64,000 nucleotides of DNA from NCBI GenBank assembly GCA_033807695.1, contig CM066304.1, positions 4,340,001-4,404,000 of the forward strand. Reading direction: 5' to 3'. Position numbers and translations under genes: made by a program. Source of the DNA: Daedaleopsis sinensis (lineage: Eukaryota; Basidiomycota; Agaricomycetes; Polyporales; Polyporaceae). The notes under the pieces are model-generated. The model did no database searches. It saw only the letters and a program-made list of their open reading frames with translations, and was not told where the DNA came from. How positions within the stretch are numbered: position 1 is the first letter of the stretch; the number at the start of each line of letters is the position of its first letter. Below, piece by piece: positions 32,825-44,496 of this stretch.

Positions 32825-34655
32825 ATGGCAACCTCAACGTTGGCTGAGGTTATAGAAAAGCAGCCGCAGGACGCAGCCACGGTCGAGGCGCAGTCGATGG
32901 TTGTGGATACCACTCTCGCCGATAGAAATCTTGCCACAGTAGAGGACGAATACGTGCCCGATGGGGGACGAGAGGCATGGACTGTCGTCCTGGGCTCTTC
33001 TCTCGCTCTTTTTGCTTCGGCGGGGATGATTAACGCATACGTAGGTCAAGCACTGGTGACTTATATCATGTGGGTGTTTACTGACGAAGATTGAAATCAC
33101 AGGGCACGTTTCAGGACTACTACGAGTCGACGCTCCTCCCATCGTCGTCATCGGCGTCCGTTTCGCTCATTGGTTCCCTGCAAGTATTCTTTTTGTACGC
33201 GGCAGGGCCGCTCACTGGGCGGATATTCGACGCCTACGGAACCTCTGTACGCCCCCATTCCGCCTTTAGCCTCGTCACATGTGCTGACTATATTCACAGG
33301 TTCTCATACCGCTTGGCTCTGTCGTATGCGTCTTTGCGATGATGATGGTGTCCCTTACGCAGGAGGACCAGGCGTACCAACTCTTCCTCTCCCAAGGAGT
33401 CCTTTTCGGGATCGGGATCGCACTCATGTACGTCGATTTCAATTTCCGACTGTACCACTATCTAGACTCTTGCTAATGGATGGCGGCAGGTTCAATCCTT
33501 CTGTTGCAGTGATGAGTCACTGGTTCCGTCGAAAGCGCGCGTCTGCCATTGGCATCGTTCTCAGTGGAGGCGCTGTGGGCGGAGTCGTCTTCCCGATCCT
33601 GTTGCAGCACCTCATTCCAATCATTGGATTCGGATGGGCGGTGCGCGTAATCGGGTTCATAATCATGGTCTGCTTTATTGTTGCCTGCCTGACGATTCGG
33701 ACTCGTCTCCCTCTCTCCGGGCACATCTCATGGCGGACTGCTGTCGATTTGGGCGGCTTCAAGGACATCCGATACGTCCTCGCAACCGTAGCCGGGTTCG
33801 TGTACGTGGAGATCACGTCCGCATACTAGCGCAGCTTCGCTCAACGCGGATACGCTGCAGATTGTTCTATGCGCTCTTCATCCCGTACTTCTACATCCAG
33901 ATCTACGCGAACTTCCGTGGGGTACCTCCCAGGATCTCCAACTACCTCCTTGCGATCCTCAACGCTATGAACATACCCTCCCGCGTCCTCCCGGGCATAC
34001 TCGCGGACAGATATGGCTCGTAAGTACCTCGACTGCGCCTCCGCCCCCCCTTCTTGATGTCTGGACCAGTATGAAGATATTCATCCCCGCGGCTACTCTG
34101 TGTACGGTCCTCATCCTCGGGCTCTGGCTCCCATCGCGGAATGCGGGATCGATCGTCGCGTTCTCTGCGCTGTACGGTCTCTTCTCAGGTGCGCAGAGCA
34201 GGGTTATCGGTCAATGTCAGCTCTCACGCGTCACCGCAGGGGCATTCGTCTCGCTCCTTGCCACATACATCGCCGCCATCACACCACGCGAGGTCTATGG
34301 CGCACGACTAGGTACGCTCATCCCTGTGTCGTTCACCGTTAGTAGACGAGCTCGTCAGTGAAGAACTGTCCGCTCGATGTCCCGCCTCGGTTGTCTGCTT
34401 TGTACTAATCAGCCACTCTTCCTTCGCGCAGGCTCGGTATACATCTTCCTCGCAATTGCGACGCTCGTCGGGACGCCGACTGGCGGGGCGCTCCTCAATA
34501 CGATCGACGACGCGCACTTCGACAGGCTTATCGTGTTCTCGGGCGTCATGATGGCCGCGGGCACGGTTGTCCTCGTCGCTGCAGCCGTGGTAAGCCACGA
34601 CCGCCTTCGCGGGCGGGTGAGTGGGATATTCTCATGTATGACAAGGAAGAGATAG
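32825..34655 (+). CDS. Monocarboxylate-permease-like MFS transporter
   Basis: Major-facilitator protein of the fungal monocarboxylate porter (MCH/MCT) type, 457 aa. Eight exons join in frame: 32825-33040, 33103-33246, 33300-33427, 33490-33801, 33861-34019, 34070-34188, 34240-34311 and 34432-34655. A cytoplasmic N-terminus ends in the family motif VPDGGREAWTVVLGSSLALF, followed by INAYGTFQDYYES, GIGIALMFNPSVAVMSHWF, KRASAIGIVLSGGAVGGVVFP, ISNYLLAILNAMNIPSR and TPTGGALLNTIDD. About 12 membrane helices. Fungal relatives transport monocarboxylates or riboflavin; substrate here is unknown. Its last exon is duplicated as a relic immediately downstream. Confidence 0.9.
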
Positions 34656-34759
34656 AGGCTGGAAGGAAATATATAGATGCGACTGACCCGGACCGGGAGG
34701 TCACGATGCTGAGACTGAATTAATCAAGATAGCTCAAAGGTAGCTTCGTTCTCGCAATC

Positions 34760-34975
34760 GTGCCCTCGCCAGAACACCGACAGGCGGTGGGCTCCTCAAG
34801 ACGGTCGACGACGCGCACTTCAATAGGCTCGTCGTCTTCTCCGGCGCCATGATGGCCGTGGGCAGTAGACACGGTCTTGCCTGTCACTGCAGCCGTGGTC
34901 AGCCACGAGCGCATGCCCGGGCGGGTGAGTGGGCTGTTCGCGAGCATGACGAGAGGGGCGTAGAGCGTGGAAGGG
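34760..34975 (+). pseudogene. Relic tandem copy of the permease's last exon
   Basis: TPTGGGLLKTVDDAHFNRLV and VFSGAMMAVG match TPTGGALLNTIDDAHFDRLI and VFSGVMMAAG in the last exon of the gene just upstream. An indel then shifts the frame (around gggcagtagacacgg) and no 5' exons exist here. Confidence 0.8.
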
Positions 34976-35149
34976 GTTGTCTAGAATTGGATACGGCTGA
35001 GTTGGGCAGCTCAAGATGCTGATACGAGACCAATACAAATAATTTGGTGACTTTGACTGCGACTTAGGAGACAGCTGCGTAAGTGTGGTGGCGAATCGCC
35101 GTCGGTCGAAAATCGGAGGTGGTAGGCAGACAGCAGGGAGGAGTGCCAT

Positions 35150-35300
35150 GCTTCTTCAAATTATCGGGGTACCGGATGAGGCGAGGGTAGACGACGGCAC
35201 GGACACCGTCTAGGTGGACACAAACTTTGCGTTAAGGAGCGCGAGTCGAGAGCGTCGAGAAGGCGGGGAGGGGAGCCTCTTTAGACTCATACCCTGAGGC
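35150..35300 (-). pseudogene. Fragment related to the 41.3-43.1 kb F-box gene
   Basis: On the minus strand VHLDGVRAVVYPR and a nearby PAFSTLST block match ADLDGIRAVIHARR and PPAFPKLSTL of the 589-aa F-box protein, and the nucleotides around gacggcacgga(c/t)accgtc agree. It carries a stop codon and is only ~130 bp long. Confidence 0.6.
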
Positions 35301-35509
35301 TACTAACCGGTACGGTTACCTGCAAATTAACATCGATACATTGTCATCTACTCACTACGCAAGAATGTTTCCATCCTAAGAGCCATTGGAATAGGCGTTT
35401 AACTTGAGGGAAACGTCTTCCAGGTTGTCGAAGTCAACTTCGACACCGTACTCATTCCGGATTTGCGCTAGCCTTTGGAAAGGCTCGAGAAGTGCTAGAC
35501 GTAGACGGT

Positions 35510-35518
35510 ATCTGATAA
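35510..35518 (+). promoter_or_regulatory. Isolated GATA-type word ATCTGATAA
   Basis: Exact match to the iron-responsive GATA consensus, but it lies between the 3' ends of the permease and F-box genes with no promoter nearby, so it may be chance. Confidence 0.2.
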
Positions 35519-35637
35519 GCATCATGCGGGCGGGTGTTAGAGCAGTGAGAATCTAAATACGCACGGTCGAGCTTGCGTACTGGAAGACGCACTACCACTG
35601 AGAAGCGGAGGTTCTTGGGAAGCCGTCGTTTCAGCTC

Positions 35638-36890
35638 TCACTGCCACCAGACTTGGTCAAATGCTCGATCTTGCTTGTAGTACTGAACGGGATGTATTTT
35701 AAATTGAACGGTAGATATGTCCGAGAAGCGAGCCACAGATTGAAGAAGAGCGGAAGTCGAGAGAAGGTCCAAGAGGTCCTCGCGCTTAAGGAAGTAGTCG
35801 TTGCGTAGCTCGACCTTGACCGTATGGAGTGTTTGTTTTGATTGCACGGCTGTGAGCACAGTGAGTTGAAGAGAACGGATACAGCGCTCCGGGTCGCGCT
35901 CTTTGGTTTCCGGAGACCTGTCATCTAACTCTGCTCGTATGTAGAGAGTTTTCAGCCGTCCGAGTGTACGAATGCACTCCAATAGCTCTTCTATGCCGGG
36001 GAGGTGGGTCATACTGCATCTGACGGGAGACGATGAAGGAAGGCTTACTCGATACTCTCCACCCCCCACCCATCGGACTTGTAGGAAGGAGATCAAGTGA
36101 CAAGTCCTCGATTGCGTCTCCAAAAGCTTGCGGAGGGTATAAAGCGGTCGCAGTACCGAACTGCGTAAATGATTAGAGCACTCACAAGAATCCGCCCTGG
36201 GCCCCTGGCATTGTGGTTTATAACGCACCCTGACGTCGAGCTTTCGGAGCATGGTACACACCGGTCGATCGCATGACCACGTCCTGCCAGTGGTGATCAT
36301 CATGCCTAGCGGGCAATCCAGATCCCGACTGAATACACGTACGAGCTCGAGCTCGCGCAGCATGGGAAGGCCCCAGATGAGTCGGAGAGTAGCCACGAGC
36401 GTGTTTTGCGACAGATTGATGCTCAGTGCTGTGATTCCTGTGCCGTGAAGTGGGTAGAGGTGTGCATCAATTAATCGCGGCGGGTACAGCTCCCAGCTCA
36501 TGCCACGGAGATCTAGAACGCGGCATTTCTGCGAGAAGAGGCGCAAAAGTGGCTTTCGGTCAAACGGGACGTACAAGTAGTCCCATGAAAGCTCCATCTG
36601 ATGGGTATGCCCGATCTGGACCTCCACAGTGTGGGATGACATGTGGGGCTTATCGCGGAGGGTACGCAGAAGAAGCTCTGCCTGCAGCTGCTGGTTTATG
36701 TCAACCCTGTAGAGGATGTTGATTTGGCTGCGCGGGCGCCATGCCGGGCAGACTAGGGAGGTCTGCAGCCAAGTATGGTATGATCCGAGATATTGCCACC
36801 CATTGCGCAGTCTTCCATCGCGGCATGAATGTGCTCGAAGACCTCAATAGGAAATGGGCTGCTGCCAGTGACCATGCTAGGGGGTGACAT
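35638..36890 (-). CDS. F-box / leucine-rich-like protein with an apparent frameshift
   Basis: A 334-codon frame (36642-35638) encodes a protein with regularly spaced leucine-containing strands (TALSINLSQNTLVATLRLIW, LKTLYIRAELDD) like the C-terminal part of basidiomycete F-box proteins. The F-box lies upstream across two frames: FPIEVFEHIHAAMEDC from ATG 36890 or 36875 in one frame, then WQYLGSYHTWLQTSLVCPAW and RPRSQINILYRVDIN in the frame of the main ORF. A 1-nt indel near 36800-36815, or an unusual intron I could not define, separates them. F-box proteins recruit substrates to SCF ubiquitin ligases. It may be a recent pseudogene or a sequence error. Confidence 0.55.
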
Positions 36891-38639
36891 TGAAGTTGAA
36901 GCTGAGAGGATCCTAGCGAGGGGCTCCGATGGGCTTCTGATAAGGTGTAGCGGTTCTATGGCTGGGGATTTTACCGAACGGACACATTAGTATGCGTTTC
37001 TCAGATCTAGAACTCCGCCCAAGCACCCACCTTTGTGGGCGGTCAGTACCGCACAAAGCCCTGGTGGGAATACTTACACCCGTGATTGTGCTTCGCGTAA
37101 TGGTCTTCAGGCCTTTCCCACAGGATACGTCATCGTCTCCGAGTCAACTTGAGAAGGCTATCCAAGATTTGTGGCCTTCTCTTGTCGCTTGGCGAACTTC
37201 AATCCACTTTACGTTAGTACTCATACGCACGACACCGTGTTGCACTGTTGATCATAGCCGCCACGTAGTCGCGACCGTACTCAGAGCAAGTCAAGCACTT
37301 CGCGCGTCATATCGGACTGATAACGGAGAGGTAGGGGTTAGACGAGCCCCAGAGGATGCAGTGCGCTTCCCCGGACCAGGGAGTAGAAGCCTCCATGCAG
37401 GAACAGGAGAAGCCTGACATACCTAAGACCTGAAGTCGGGCGAGTCGGTTGAAGGGCTAGTAGCACTGACTTCTTGAAGGCGAGTCCGTCACGACATACT
37501 TAGCGACCCTGGTGGAAGGCATAGATGGCGTACGCTCGCCGGTAGAGTTCTTATGGTCTGAGTGTGACGATGAGAGGTGGTCTAAAGTGCGGCATTCAAG
37601 GTGGAAGGACGAATCATCATGGAGGTACTTAGTAGTCTCGGGGAGGACCGTTACAGACGCCATTCCAATCTAATCGTTAAAGCTTCGCTGATTAGATAAG
37701 ATCATAGCGAGATCAGTCGCCCATGCCCGGACTGGCAGGGCCTGCCGCTCTCGTACCAATACTTACACCTCTGCGCAAGTCCTCAGTCTCTTCAGCCCTG
37801 TTCCCTTCCGCTTCTTCTGACGCCGCTACTAGCTACCGTTCTATCCTTCAATCGCACACACTATACGCCGCCGTCTATCTCATGGACGACGTGGCAGTTC
37901 ATAACCACACCCAGCGCTCTCCACACTGTTTGCCCGTCATCTCTCATTATCTCCATCGGAACACTGGAGAGTATGGGGGAAATCTGACATGGACGATGAC
38001 GCTCATGCCAGCAAGTTCAAGACTGATCAGGCTTCGGTACGACTGCTTCGTGGCAGGCGTTTACGCTCAGGTCCCGAGGTTCTACGCATTCAATGCCCCG
38101 GGTGATATCATTCTACGACGTCTTCAATGCAAACTTGACAAGCTTGACTAGTGATTCTGAAGGAACAATTGTTTCTTCTTAAGGTATGCCTAGATTCTAG
38201 CTGTCTACCCGCCGCTAGTCCAGGCCCCAACCCCTGTAAGCGCTTCAAAGACCGCATCTCAACTCGTAGCAACAACAGACTGACTCGGATGGACTCGCGG
38301 AAGATAGCTCGGAACATTATTCGTGTGTGCCGCTAGCTCGGGCGCGGTTTCTAAGAGAAGTGTGCCAGTTTCATGCGAGGAACGTGCCGATGATGGTGTG
38401 GGATAGCTCCAGTGCGTTCAATCTCCATAGCGAAGTCATTCTCCTCCTGATGTTTACCTGACGTGCGACTAAGGTTTGAAGTCCGACTGTGACCGACCGC
38501 CCAAGCTCGACCACCGAAACTTTATACCCACATTCTGCTGTCGAACTTCGTCGTGGCCTGCAATTGACAGCACCTGGCAGCATCCCTCCGCCTCCAATCT
38601 CTCCCCACCTCGTTCACCTCACGCAGTATCGTAACCTTT
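36891..38639. other. Intergenic, no supported gene
   Basis: About 1.75 kb. The last ~150 bp resembles the P450 A promoter and belongs to the duplication. A 142-codon plus-strand frame (37723-38151) and a 68-codon minus-strand frame (37663-37457) have no recognisable domain. Confidence 0.5.
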
Positions 38640-40762
38640 ATGAGCCTGCTCCAGAGCTTCCTCCTGTTCGATGCGAATGCATTTCTAATATTGGTCACGA
38701 TCTGTGTCATCAGCTACGCCATATCAGCCGTACGATGGCGGCATCGGTCTCATGGTCTTCCCCCACCTCCCGGACCCAAGGGCACGCCGATCCTGGGCAA
38801 TGTCGCACACATGCGACGACCGCAGGTTTGGAATGCGCATGCTGAGCTCTGCAAGGTCTACGGTAAGTTCCCAATCACTCCACCATTACACTCTCGCTGA
38901 CCTCGCGTCTGGTTGCAATTTCTCAGGGGATGTCGTACATGTCCCCGTTCTCGGACACAGCGTCGTCCTACTCGGCAGCACGAACGCTATCTTCGACCTC
39001 CTTGACAAACGCTCAGCAGTAACATCCGATCGGCAGCAATCTCCGACAATAGAGCTGTAAGTTGCGTTCTTCTGGATACTTGGACGTACACATTTCCGAT
39101 GTCGACGTGATATTCCCTGCATAGCTCCGGACTGGACTTCGCTTTCGGGTTCATGTCGTACGGGCCGAAGTGGAAGCAACATCGCAAGGAATTCGTACAG
39201 CGATTCCCTCCCGCCGTCCCCACCGAGCAGTTGGAATCACAGCGGGAACACGCCCACATGTTCTTGAAGAAAGTGCTGAACGATCCGGAGCATCTCGTTG
39301 AACACATCCGCTAATGAGTACTGTTCTCGTCTAGGCCTTCTGTATCAGGTTCGCAGGTGCTGAAGATGATGTAGTGCATTCGCCGCCTCCGTCGTCAAGT
39401 CGGTGTACGGCATTGAAGTTGCACAGACGGACGACAAGAACCTTTCCAAGATAGAGAAGACCCTCGAGGGACTAGAAGCGATTGCTCCTGGCAGGTTCCT
39501 TGTCCAGTCCATTCCCATCCTAGAGCTTGCTCCGCACTGGCTGCCCATCGTGGGTAAGCAGATGAAGCAGTTGGCGGTGTGGCACGAGAGCTCTCGGACG
39601 GTCAAGCAGGCCCTCTTCGACCTGACGAAACAGCAAGTAGTGAGTGTCTGATTTTCTTCTGCCAGATATTCGACTCACCGCTGTTGTTGGGTGTATGAAG
39701 GCGGACGGCAGCGCCCCACCTTCAATGGTCGCGAGCATGCTGCGGGATGCGGACGGGATGGACCCCAAAGAACTTACAGACCTTGAAGACATGGCGAAAG
39801 ATCTTGCCATGACTGCCTTCGCGGGTAAGTCCCCACATCGTAACATTTATTCCTGAACCGGATGCTCATGAGAGCACCCGCGGCGATGAAAGGTTCGCTA
39901 GAGACCGTAGGTCTACTGTGCTCTATTAGCAGTGCCCGTCTTAATAAGCGAGCCGTCTTGGTAGACGGTCTCAACCCTCCAGTTCTTCTTCGTAGCCATG
40001 TGGTTGAACCCGGAGGTGCAGCGCAAAGCGCAGGCTGAGCTGTACGCCATCGTCGGCCCCCAACGTCTGCCCAAGCATTCGGATATGGCCTCGCTTCCGT
40101 ACATCACTGCTATAGTAAAGGAGTGCTTACGATGGCGTTACGTCGCACCGATCGGTGTGCCGCACTACACGAGCGAGGATCTCGAGTACCGAGGGTACTT
40201 CAGCCCTAAAGGAACGACACTCGTCCCGTTGACCTGGTGAGTATTTCTTCAATGAGCCCGTCCGGTACGGCATTAATACATCCTGCAATGTACAGGGAGT
40301 GTCTGCACGATCCGGAGATGTACCCCGAGCCTCTGCGGCTCAACCCAGACCGGTTCATTCGCGACGGAAAGCTTGACTTCACCGTTCAGCGCGATCCTGC
40401 AGATTTCGCGTTCGGCTTCGGACGAAGGTACGTCTGCGTCGTGGTGATACACATAGTCGACTGACTCGGAGGCAGGGTGTGCCCCGGGATGGCATACGGC
40501 GAATCCGCGATGTTCATCATGGTAGCTTTCACGTTACACGCGTTTGAGCTCCTGCCGCCCGGTCTGGACGAATTCGGAAAGGTCATCAGCGCGGAGCCCA
40601 AAGTGGCGGGGCTGTTCACTGCGTATGTGTCGCTCGTGCGCAGACTGTTCAGTACGGATGTCAGCGCTGACATTTTCCCCTCTCCTCAGGTTCCCTGAGG
40701 AGTGTAGATGTCGCGTGAAACTGCGATTTGCTCAGGTCGAGAGCTTGATTTACGAAGAGTAG
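38640..40762 (+). pseudogene. Cytochrome P450 copy B, inverted duplicate with two lesions
   Basis: Aligns exon for exon with intact copy A: 38640-38862, 38927-39056, 39125-39313, 39375-39639, 39666-39824, 39893-39906, 39965-40236, 40296-40427, 40476-40622 and 40690-40762. Eight exon lengths are the same or differ by whole codons. Two changes break it. The donor after exon 3 is ATGAGT instead of GTGAGT (position 39314), leaving an in-frame TAA. Exon 5 is 159 nt instead of 160, with one base lost in TTGGGTGTATG, which shifts frame to a TGA. The haem loop FGFGRRVCPGMAYG, ExxR and the 14-nt microexon remain, so inactivation looks recent. Confidence 0.85.
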
Positions 40763-41343
40763 TACTAGTCGTGCTAGTATAATCAACACCGATCGAAAGA
40801 GAGGTCGGGACTCTGCGTCATTGTCGGTATTAGGGCCCAGACGGGTCGGCGATGTACATAGCTCTGAGCCATAGTAAATTTGAACGAAGGTGGACAGCAA
40901 CGCGAGTTCGCATAGAGTACCACTGCTAGAGAAGTTGCTCCGCACTTACTGGTATAGTAGCGGTGACTTGAGAAATGGTTTTCACTTCTGTCGCTAGCAT
41001 AGGAACTGAGTCATGCAGTCGGAGATACCGGTCTACATGAGGCATCATACTGGACGAGATACCGGCTCAAGTGCGATCTATGCTAGTGTAAGTATATCAA
41101 GATTCGACGGTCGCTTCGGAATTTAGTACAGTCGAGCTCCAAGTCGCTGTCCACAAGTCAGCCTGGTTGAGTGTGGTGACGACGGTCAAGTCGTTTGGCC
41201 GACGATTCAATATTAAATGATGAGCTGATTGAGGAGAGAAGAGAAAGGCCTGCAGAAATAAAAAAGTGTCACGGTGTCGCGATCGTCAGCGAAGGGCGCA
41301 CAGATGTATTACCATATCATTAGGCTCACCGTCCGCATCAGTC
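40763..41343. other. Intergenic, no feature seen
   Basis: About 580 bp between the 3' ends of P450 B and the convergent F-box gene. Confidence 0.5.
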
Positions 41344-43113
41344 CTAGTCATCCGGCACGTCCTCATACGGTTCCCATGTAGGGCGGTAATACTCGTTACC
41401 GATGGGCCCAAAGGCGTCTTGTATATAGTATGTGTGAGACGGCCAGCGCAGGTCTTGCGGGAGCAACTCCTCCACCTCATCGCGCCCGACTATGGTCAAC
41501 CGATCCAGGAGATCGTGGATTTCTTTCAGCGCATGATCCTCGTGAAGTGCTTGATTTGGGCCCGCCCTCGCACTCCTCGCTTGAGATCGGTCGATCACGA
41601 GCACAAGGTGCTGCAGAGGACACCAGGGGCCTGTCTGTCGGCGAGCGTGAATGACGGCACGGATACCGTCCAGGTCGGCGCGGAAGGCTTTGAGGATTGC
41701 GAGCGTTGAGAGTTTCGGGAAGGCGGGGGGCGCACCGTCTGTGACCGTCAGTCCGGCGAGAGCCTTGCTGATATCTTGCACGGGTTTGGTGACTACTAGC
41801 GTCTCAATGTGTGTGAGGGCGTGGAGGACGTGGAAAGGAGGTTCTGTGAACCATGCGAGCTCGCTGGCGGAGATGTGCAGCGACGTGACCTTGCAGAACA
41901 GCGGGGAGGACAGCGCGACGAGAATTTCACCTCGGCCTTCGTGCTCTCTCCAGTCCGGTGCGAGGTCGATGCGGATCCCCGGAGAACGCAGCTCGTCCGT
42001 GAGATGGAGGATGTGGTAGCGATAGTACTTCTGCGGCCCTGCATAGGAGAGGATGCGCATTCGCGACAGCTCCCGCTCCCTTGGCACGCTGACGGCAAGC
42101 GCGTCCATGGCAAGTTGCAGGTCCGGCCGGCAAAAGAGCTTCACGCAGGTCAAACATTTCGAGGAGAGATCGAGATGGGGGAATATGTCGATGGCTTGTT
42201 GGTTTGAACTCCCTCCATCGGTGACTACTAGAAGCCTGCGAAGCTGCCGGAGAGCGGGTCGAGAGACAACAGGTGGAGCCTGACCGATGTATATAATATG
42301 TAGATGCACGTTTTGCAAGGCTGGACACCCGGATATGAAGGCCAACAGATGAATGAGGGAAAAGGCCTCCCGAGTCAGCGCGAATCGCACGTCGATATCG
42401 CAAATAATGAGATACGTGAGCGCGGGGAATTTGTTGGAAGGGAGGAATATGGGGCCCGTCAGGTTGAGTGCTCGAAGACGCGGTGCGTGCCCGTTGAAGA
42501 TCTCTCTCATAGGCGTGCTGTAGCCGTGGAGGCGATAGAGGGTACATGCCAGGAGGCGATCAGCCGGGAATGACAGGAGATTGCTGGAAATGTATCTCAT
42601 TCTCAGCTCTTCCACACGGCTGCCAACTTCAAGCAGGAGTGACGGGAACCGATGGTGTTTATGATGTGGATAATCGCAGAGGTACACGAAGAGGGGGCCG
42701 GTAGGATTACGATGAATGTAGTGAGAGTGTTTCGTGGGCCGTCTCGTGAACATCTGATGATCGACCAGTGACCAGAGATGCGCGGTATGAATGAGTGTGT
42801 TGTGCCATTGGCGACAGACTGTCAATAGCCGCACGAGCGTCGCGGGTGGTCCAAGGCAAAATGGACCCAGAACGGTTTGGGCCGGGAAGATATGCTGTGT
42901 CTCAGCTATCAGGACAAGAGTGAATATAAATGAGAGGATCTCCGGCGGTAGACGATCTATATGGCCGATAGGAGGAGGCAGCGCAGGTAAAGATGAAGTC
43001 GAAGTTCCAGCGGACGCAACGGAGGGCGAGGTTCTCAGCACAGTGGTGTGCGTACTCATTATCATTGCGCGCAGGTTGTGTAACAAAGATCGGATATCAT
43101 CGAGGCTGTTCAT
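41344..43113 (-). CDS. Single-exon F-box protein
   Basis: 589-aa intronless frame from ATG 43113. Residues ~50-110 form a basidiomycete F-box: IDRLPPEILSFIFTLVLIAE, then LVRLLTVCRQWHNTLIHTAHLW. The C-terminal ~450 residues show irregular leucine-rich patterning (LRALNLTGP, LTYLIICDIDV, VTSLHISASELAW) as in fungal F-box/LRR-like proteins. Predicted SCF ubiquitin-ligase substrate receptor; target unknown. These families are highly expanded in Agaricomycetes. A decayed piece of a relative lies at 35.2 kb. Confidence 0.88.
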   Translation of the reverse strand: MNSLDDIRSLLHNLRAMIMSTHTTVLRTSPSVASAGTSTSSLPALPPPIGHIDRLPPEILSFIFTLVLIAETQHIFPAQTVLGPFCLGPPATLVRLLTVCRQWHNTLIHTAHLWSLVDHQMFTRRPTKHSHYIHRNPTGPLFVYLCDYPHHKHHRFPSLLLEVGSRVEELRMRYISSNLLSFPADRLLACTLYRLHGYSTPMREIFNGHAPRLRALNLTGPIFLPSNKFPALTYLIICDIDVRFALTREAFSLIHLLAFISGCPALQNVHLHIIYIGQAPPVVSRPALRQLRRLLVVTDGGSSNQQAIDIFPHLDLSSKCLTCVKLFCRPDLQLAMDALAVSVPRERELSRMRILSYAGPQKYYRYHILHLTDELRSPGIRIDLAPDWREHEGRGEILVALSSPLFCKVTSLHISASELAWFTEPPFHVLHALTHIETLVVTKPVQDISKALAGLTVTDGAPPAFPKLSTLAILKAFRADLDGIRAVIHARRQTGPWCPLQHLVLVIDRSQARSARAGPNQALHEDHALKEIHDLLDRLTIVGRDEVEELLPQDLRWPSHTYYIQDAFGPIGNEYYRPTWEPYEDVPDD

Positions 43114-44421
43114 GAAGAGAAAACGTAAGCAATCAAGTTAGCTCAAACAGGATGATACCCAGGCTACTAGTAGCAGATACGAACCAGTCACGGTCACCCG
43201 TAGCCTCGGTATATAACCGATCCTGGTCGAGGACAACAAGTTGTGTCGGAAGCGATCGTCGACGTGCGGGGTTGATTGACTATACTATGAGATTTCGGAC
43301 GTACTTCAGGGCAGTAGACAATGTGTACGTAGCGGGCGTGGTTGAAGCAAAGGCCGTGTAGGGTTGACGGTGCAGAGGGTTCAGTGTCACGGTTGGAGGA
43401 TAATCGATAATCGATAAAGTCTGATAACATAAGTCGAGTAGATCTAGACGCTGAGTGGGAAAAGTCGTAGGATGAGATAAGATGAACGAGTCTAGTAGGC
43501 GCTGTTCTGCGGCTGCCAGCTCAGGCCTCAGGCTGTGGCTCCCCGTTCTCCTTCCTTCTCCCACTCGGCGGGTAACCATCCTCCATCGCCGCATTTCCTA
43601 CCTACTACATGGTGTGCACACATCGAAGGGCCGATATGTGCATGTGTTCCCGCATCACGAACAGACACGTCGGAGAGGCAACCAAGTTGAGCTTCCGACA
43701 GTGCTGGCGTACCATTTTGTCGCGAAGCAACAACCAGACAAGTAGGCGAGCTGCTGAGCAAGACAACGTCACACGTATCAGATTCTAGACTCAAACCGGA
43801 AGCAGGAGAAAGTAATAGGGGTCATTCTATCGAAGCGCTGTGGCTAGCATAGTCAACGTTTAATGCTGTGCAGTGTGCACGATACATATGTATCAAGTTC
43901 GTCCACAGCCACTGGAGGTCAGTATATACTTACGCTCGTTTGCAGGGATACTACGGCAGTGCTTCTACACTGCGAGCGAAGCCGTTCCAAATTATCACCA
44001 TAGTATGTGGGAGACCCGTACGCGTACGTACGACTCATCCGTATACATATATTGTGAAGTTCGCCACTCATGAAATCTACCGGATGATCGGGGTCATTCA
44101 CTGTCCGTATTCGGGCAAATGTCAATGATGAAAACCTCAGACACTAGAGCACTTACTTATTTCCGCTTAGTCCATCATTAATGGAATGGCACACTTAACA
44201 CTTTCCCAGATCATGAGGGCCTATGATGACGTCGAGGCCGCAGTTCTTTTCGGTAACACTGTACGGCGTACTTGAGCAAACTTAGACTTGACTTATTTAT
44301 GTCGTCCTCGCAGTGCGGCTCTTCTACTGCTTCAACAATATGAGGCAATATGACCCTACTTCGAAAGGTTTCACCATACGGATGAATATCCTTCATTCGC
44401 AACGTCAAGATGGAACACTCA
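43114..44421. other. Intergenic, no supported gene
   Basis: About 1.3 kb of moderately AT-rich sequence with only short, overlapping frames. Confidence 0.5.
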
Positions 44422-44496
44422 CCTGTTCGTAATGATCCTGTTCGTAATGATCCTGTTCGTAATGATCCTGTTCGTAATGATCCTGTTCGTAATGAT
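44422..44496. repeat. 15-bp minisatellite, five perfect copies
   Basis: The unit cctgttcgtaatgat occurs five times head to tail without a mismatch (44422-44496). It would encode NHYEQ-type pentapeptides on the minus strand, but no gene is supported there. Confidence 0.95.

Noticed and set aside
35510..35518. ATCTGATAA as an iron-regulated promoter element
   Set aside because: Exact consensus but located between two 3' ends, so kept only as a low-confidence word.
37723..38151. 142-codon plus-strand frame
   Set aside because: No domain, signal peptide or splice pattern; composition like neighbouring non-coding DNA.
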